Made by a program: the position numbers and the translations under genes | Notes under the pieces: model-generated | Told to the model about the DNA's origin: nothing | Database searches by the model: none | Seen by the model: only the letters and a program-made list of their open reading frames with translations | Shown: positions 60,689-64,000 of the stretch, piece by piece | How positions within the stretch are numbered: the stretch's first letter is position 1 | Layout of the letters: each line of letters starts with the position of its first letter | Assembly (NCBI RefSeq): GCF_002265875.1 | Contig: NZ_NPFA01000001.1 | Location: forward strand, 248,001 to 312,000 | Length of the DNA stretch: 64,000 nucleotides | Direction of reading: 5' to 3' | From: Marinococcus halophilus | Lineage (GTDB): Bacteria; Bacillota; Bacilli; Bacillales; Marinococcaceae

Positions 60689-61327
60689 TCACATCTGTAA
60701 TATTCTATGTTCTTTAATGTAGTCGATGACCTCTTCCACGCTGATATCCTCTGCCAGAATATACCTGCTGCGCTGATGCACTTCCGGTTTTTCAAGAATA
60801 TTCAGCTTCACGCAGTAGCGGAACAGCAGAGTGATAAACTGGCGAAGCGTAGAGGCCTGATAGGTGGATTTTTCCTTCAGTGAATCCCCAAAGGCTTCAA
60901 AGTAATCCTTTGAAGAGAAAGGAGATTTATTCTCCCAGGAAACCAGGTTCTGTAAGAACGTCCTGAAAAATTCAACGCTTACAGCGTATGTCTGTGGTGC
61001 TTTTTTGAATTTCAGCAGCCCCTCTTCTTCAATGTAGTATAAAAGAAGCGTGTCCCGGTTTTGGGCTGAAGAAGCGCTGGTAACGTTCAGATGGGGATCT
61101 CTGAAGGGAACTGTAGGAGCGGACAGGTCGACCAACCCGTTTTCTCCAAAGGGCACCGCCTCCGCGTTATTCCGTTCCGGGTAACTGGCATCCTCTCCCG
61201 CGATAAAAGCCTTCATTCGTTCGAGGCTGCGCATATAATGTACGGCCTGTTCGGCGCGGTCATAGTTATGGTCCTGCACCGCCTCATGCAGTATTTCCTG
61301 TAACTGTTCTTCATATTTTGCTGACAT
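60689..61327 (-). CDS. Protein of unknown function
   Basis: This 212-residue protein has no signal peptide or membrane segment and I do not recognise the family. The N-terminal part is helical and acidic (MSAKYEEQLQEILHEAVQDHNYDRAEQAVHYMRSLERM shortens to a two-helix pattern). The C-terminal half (TLRQFITLLFRYCVKLNILE, SVEEVIDYIKEHRIL) could be a small helical DNA- or protein-binding domain. AAGGAG lies upstream of ATG 61327. It forms a single-gene unit between terminators. Confidence 0.65.
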   Translation of the reverse strand: MSAKYEEQLQEILHEAVQDHNYDRAEQAVHYMRSLERMKAFIAGEDASYPERNNAEAVPFGENGLVDLSAPTVPFRDPHLNVTSASSAQNRDTLLLYYIEEEGLLKFKKAPQTYAVSVEFFRTFLQNLVSWENKSPFSSKDYFEAFGDSLKEKSTYQASTLRQFITLLFRYCVKLNILEKPEVHQRSRYILAEDISVEEVIDYIKEHRILQM

Positions 61328-61606
61328 TAAGGGTGAATCTCCTTTCTTCAGTGACGGTCTTCATATTATTAATTTTTTGCGCTTGTGTAAGAATTAATTT
61401 AACAATTGTTTTTATGCAAAAATAAGCAGCCATTTGAATTATACTTAATATATTTTTTCATATTGTCCTGCCGGCGTCTATACTTTCTTGTTGTATAATT
61501 ATAAATTACACACATATTCTTTTATCGTACGTTATTCTTTTACTACTTTCATCGGTCTTCATTCTCGATAATTATAGCGGTCTTTATTAGTATTTTTATA
61601 CTGACG
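61328..61606. other. AT-rich intergenic region
   Basis: There is no gene in this stretch. It should contain the promoter of the 60689 gene (a TATAAT on the minus strand at 61443-61438 with a poor -35). CGGTCTT occurs three times (61355, 61553, 61578), which may be chance. Confidence 0.4.
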
Positions 61607-61647
61607 TGAAAAAAGCCGGAAAAAGCGAATATCGCTTTTTCCGGCTT
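61607..61647 (-). terminator. Terminator of the alpha-galactosidase gene
   Basis: A perfect 16-bp stem (61613-61628 and 61632-61647; AAGCCGGAAAAAGCGA) is followed on the minus strand by TTTTTTCACG. Confidence 0.93.
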
Positions 61648-61656
61648 ACTGGTTCT

Positions 61657-63861
61657 CTATACTGCCCGCAGTACTATAACGGTGGAGGCATAATCTCCTA
61701 CAGGCTTTTTCACCCCCTCTGTATTCACCGGAAGCCCTGCATACATTAGTTCAGCACCATACAGTTGCCAGTCTGTTCCTTCCACTGCATAAAGCAGCTC
61801 TTCAGCGAGTCCGACCCCATAAACCCGGCTGAACCCATCATTTGGTTCTTCGAGCACCTGGTACCTGCCAATGACTGCCGTTTTCTTATCCTTCGAAACC
61901 ACGCTCCAGGAAGTCACGTTTCCATCACCCTCAAACGGGCTCGTAATCCGGTAAAAGTCACCTTCCTGGAGAAGCTCCCGGTAGTGTTTGTAAAATTCCA
62001 CCTGCTTTTGCAGCACTGATAGATCCGGCTCCTTCGTAATATCAAGCTCGTAGCCAAAATTTCCAAAATAGGAAACGTCCGCCCGTGTCTGCAGACTCGT
62101 AGTCCGGTGCACCTGATGATTGGGTACGTCAGATACATGGGCACCCATTGTCTTCAGCGGATACACCATCGACGTACCGTACTGGATACGGAGTCTTTCC
62201 ACAGCATCGGTATTGTCGCTCGTCCATGTCTGCGGCGCGTAGTACAGCATGCCGGGATCAAACCGGCACCCCCCGCTTGCACAGGACTCAAACAATACAT
62301 GCGGAAATTCTGTCGTCAGCCGCTCATACAAATCATAGACACCGAGCACGTAACGGTGCATGATTTCCTGCTGCCGGTCCGGCGGATACACCTTAGAGTA
62401 AACTTCTGTAAGCGGCCTGTTCATGTCCCACTTTACATAAGTGATGGCAGCATCCTTTAGCAGCCGGGACATCTGACGGTAGAGCTCATCAACTACCTCC
62501 GGCCTTGAAAAGTCCAGCACAAATTGATTCCTTCCCTGTGAGGGCTGTCTCCCCGGTGTTTCAAGTATCCAGTCCGGATGCTTTTGAAACAGTTCGCTTT
62601 GTTTTGATATCATTTCCGGTTCAAACCACAGGCCAAAACGCATATCCATGCCTGTGATTTTTTCCGCCAGCCCCCGGATGCCGTTTGGAAGCTTACTTTC
62701 ATCTTCAAACCAGTCCCCGAGCGATGTCGTGTCATCGTTCCTGCGACCGAACCACCCATCATCCAGGACGAACAATTCGATACCACACTGACTGGCTGTT
62801 TCCGCCATGGAAACAATCTTTTCTTCATTGAAATCAAAATAAGTGCCTTCCCAGTTGTTTAAAAGCACCGGCCGTGTTTCATCTCTCCAGGGTCCACGAA
62901 CAAGGCGGCTGCGGTATAGATCGTGGAATTTTTGGCTCATGCCGTTTAAGCCTTCTGTAGAATGCACCATCACTACCTCGGGAGTCTGGAAAGTTTCGCC
63001 AGGCTCCATCTTCCAGGAAAAATCAAAACCCGGAAGCCCCATCGACACTCTCGAAACCCCAAAGTGGTCAACCTCTACCTGGCCCTCGAAATTACCGCTG
63101 TAAACAAAGCTGAAACCAAATACTTCGCCCCGGCTTTCATCTGTTCCCGGCCGCTTCAACGCCAGAAACGGGTTGTGCTGGGCACTACTGACGCCTCGGG
63201 TGCTTGCAATCTGCTGTACTCCCTCTTCAAGCTTTCGTGTTTTCACGTGACGCTCTCTCGCCCAGGCACCGGATAAATGCAGCATCTCAAACTCTGCGTC
63301 CGGAAAATCGACATTCATGCTTTTAATGCCAAGCAGACGAAACGATTCACTTCCGCCGTTATAAACAGCCGCACTCCGAGTAATGACCCCGGATGCTTCA
63401 AAAAGCGTATACTGCAGAGTTAATTCCGCGTTCAGATGGTAGTCTTTCAGAGTAACAACGAGCGTAGAAGCTTCATCTCCGTGCTCTGTGTATGTGGCCG
63501 GCAGCCCTGGAAGCTCAGGCTTGTTTTCAAGGAAAGCATGACTTTCGTATTGGAAATTAGTAATACGGCTGCCATCCTGCTGCTGAATGTGCAGTGCCGG
63601 CTCACGGAAATCAGTCGTGCCGTAAACCGGATATTCCTGCTGTATGCTTTCGAGTGAAAATGAAGGATTTTCTTCAAATACAGAAGTCGTATTCGAACGT
63701 TCTTCAAACCGGCGCAGATGAGAAAAATCCTCACGATGCGGCAGGCGTTTTCCGTAATAGATATGCCCGAGCTGATTATTTGAAAGCACATCGAATACGT
63801 AGCTCGTATCTGCTGCCTGCAAATGAAATGTTTTAGTGGCACTGCTGTAATGAATAGGCAT
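61657..63861 (-). CDS. Alpha-galactosidase, glycoside hydrolase family 36
   Basis: This cytoplasmic enzyme of about 734 residues would remove alpha-1,6-galactose from raffinose-type sugars or galactomannan fragments. It has an N-terminal beta domain to about residue 330 and then the barrel, with FVLDDGWFGRRNDDT, YVKWDMNRPLTE (nucleophile Asp in KWDMNR), LFESCASGGCRFDPGML and WTSDNTDAVERL (acid/base Asp). ATG 63861 is preferred to the GTG at 63876, which overlaps the only GGGG-like site. It follows 23 bp after a sugar ABC permease gene, so it ends another sugar-uptake operon. Confidence 0.94.
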   Translation of the reverse strand: MPIHYSSATKTFHLQAADTSYVFDVLSNNQLGHIYYGKRLPHREDFSHLRRFEERSNTTSVFEENPSFSLESIQQEYPVYGTTDFREPALHIQQQDGSRITNFQYESHAFLENKPELPGLPATYTEHGDEASTLVVTLKDYHLNAELTLQYTLFEASGVITRSAAVYNGGSESFRLLGIKSMNVDFPDAEFEMLHLSGAWARERHVKTRKLEEGVQQIASTRGVSSAQHNPFLALKRPGTDESRGEVFGFSFVYSGNFEGQVEVDHFGVSRVSMGLPGFDFSWKMEPGETFQTPEVVMVHSTEGLNGMSQKFHDLYRSRLVRGPWRDETRPVLLNNWEGTYFDFNEEKIVSMAETASQCGIELFVLDDGWFGRRNDDTTSLGDWFEDESKLPNGIRGLAEKITGMDMRFGLWFEPEMISKQSELFQKHPDWILETPGRQPSQGRNQFVLDFSRPEVVDELYRQMSRLLKDAAITYVKWDMNRPLTEVYSKVYPPDRQQEIMHRYVLGVYDLYERLTTEFPHVLFESCASGGCRFDPGMLYYAPQTWTSDNTDAVERLRIQYGTSMVYPLKTMGAHVSDVPNHQVHRTTSLQTRADVSYFGNFGYELDITKEPDLSVLQKQVEFYKHYRELLQEGDFYRITSPFEGDGNVTSWSVVSKDKKTAVIGRYQVLEEPNDGFSRVYGVGLAEELLYAVEGTDWQLYGAELMYAGLPVNTEGVKKPVGDYASTVIVLRAV

Positions 63862-63884
63862 TCCGCTTTTCCCCACTTTTTATT

Positions 63885-64000
63885 TTATTTGATCGATCCC
63901 TGCGCAAGGCCTTCGATAAAGAAGCGCTGTAAAAATAAGAACAACAAGGTCATCGGCAGCAGCGCTACAAGAGAAGCGGCAGCCACCAGGTTCAGATTGG
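63885..64000 (-). CDS. Carbohydrate ABC transporter permease, MalG type (C-terminal end only)
   Basis: Only the last 38 codons are in the window. They read LVAAASLVALLPMTLLFLF, then QRFFIEGLAQGSIK and a TAA stop. The final helix plus the (Q)R-FF-IEGL-x-GS-IK tail is the standard end of MalG-type permeases. It is upstream of GH36 on the same strand, so it probably imports alpha-galactosides. Confidence 0.85.
   Translation of the reverse strand, partial: NLNLVAAASLVALLPMTLLFLFLQRFFIEGLAQGSIK

Noticed and set aside
61355-61584. Three CGGTCTT copies as a regulatory repeat
   Set aside because: Seven-base matches at irregular spacing in AT-rich DNA are easily chance.

Overview
The window looks like chromosomal DNA of a Bacillota species, most probably a salt- or alkali-tolerant Bacillaceae relative of Alkalicoccus or Salisediminibacterium; the genus is inference. 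The evidence is strong AGGAGG-type ribosome binding sites, a perfect match to the CcpA cre consensus, a perfect WalR-type box, Bacillus-style CpsB/CpsC/CpsD proteins, an LCP protein, and acidic secreted cell-wall proteins. Most of the window is devoted to making, exporting and attaching surface polysaccharide, remodelling peptidoglycan, and feeding on glycans.

Layout. (1) 1-17.7 kb: a partial ATP-grasp gene, a UDP-glucuronate 4-epimerase, a small winged-helix regulator, then a long leftward exopolysaccharide (EPS) operon transcribed from about 17.7 kb to 2.47 kb. In transcription order it encodes a degenerate CpsB-like PHP protein, a winged-helix regulator, a degenerate GDP-fucose-synthase-like protein, a second altered PHP protein, ManC, (a structured 272-nt gap), GDP-fucose synthase, GDP-mannose dehydratase, Wzx, a GT2, Wzy, two GT4s, the priming sugar-phosphate transferase, a third GT4 and the Wzz/CpsC chain-length protein. 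(2) 17.7-19.8 kb: a divergent NarL-type two-component system. (3) 19.8-24.7 kb: CpsD-type tyrosine kinase, an SGNH-like protein without the usual serine, an OafA-type O-acyltransferase and a GT2. (4) 24.8-27.5 kb: an SLC13 transporter and CysQ. (5) 27.7-34.9 kb: two divergent giant secreted proteins, an amidase and a SpoIID/LytB protein, sharing an almost identical set of peptidoglycan-binding repeats. (6) 35-47.5 kb: a second, visibly more AT-rich polysaccharide cluster (MurA-like enzyme, second UDP-glucuronate epimerase, beta-propeller protein, GT2, asparagine-synthase-like protein, GT4, Wzx, Wzy, GT8, intact CpsB phosphatase). (7) 47.7-55.2 kb: an alpha-mannoside operon (ABC transporter plus GH38) with a divergent-style ROK regulator, a shared palindromic operator and a cre site. 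(8) 55.3-61.3 kb: LysR regulator, acyl-CoA thioesterase, a small unknown, an LCP polymer-attaching protein, a fourth and most decayed PHP protein, an NlpC/P60 hydrolase, and an unknown protein. (9) 61.6-64 kb: GH36 alpha-galactosidase and the end of another sugar ABC permease.

How the parts fit: ManC, Gmd and Fcl make GDP-mannose and GDP-fucose, and the two epimerases make UDP-galacturonate. The priming transferase and glycosyltransferases build lipid-linked units, Wzx/Wzy export and polymerise them, and CpsC/CpsD plus an intact CpsB phosphatase would set chain length. The LCP protein may tether polymer to the wall. The amidase, SpoIID and NlpC/P60 proteins would open the wall.

The most unusual feature is a set of pseudo-enzymes built from EPS proteins. 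Four CpsB-type PHP paralogues show, by eye, 0, 3, 7 and 9 losses among 11 metal/active-site positions. A GDP-fucose-synthase-like protein has lost its nucleotide-binding glycines and catalytic residues. Three of these five genes sit at the head of the EPS operon around a winged-helix regulator and opposite a two-component system. This could be an undescribed EPS-control module; that role is inference. No tRNA, rRNA, CRISPR array or insertion sequence was seen.
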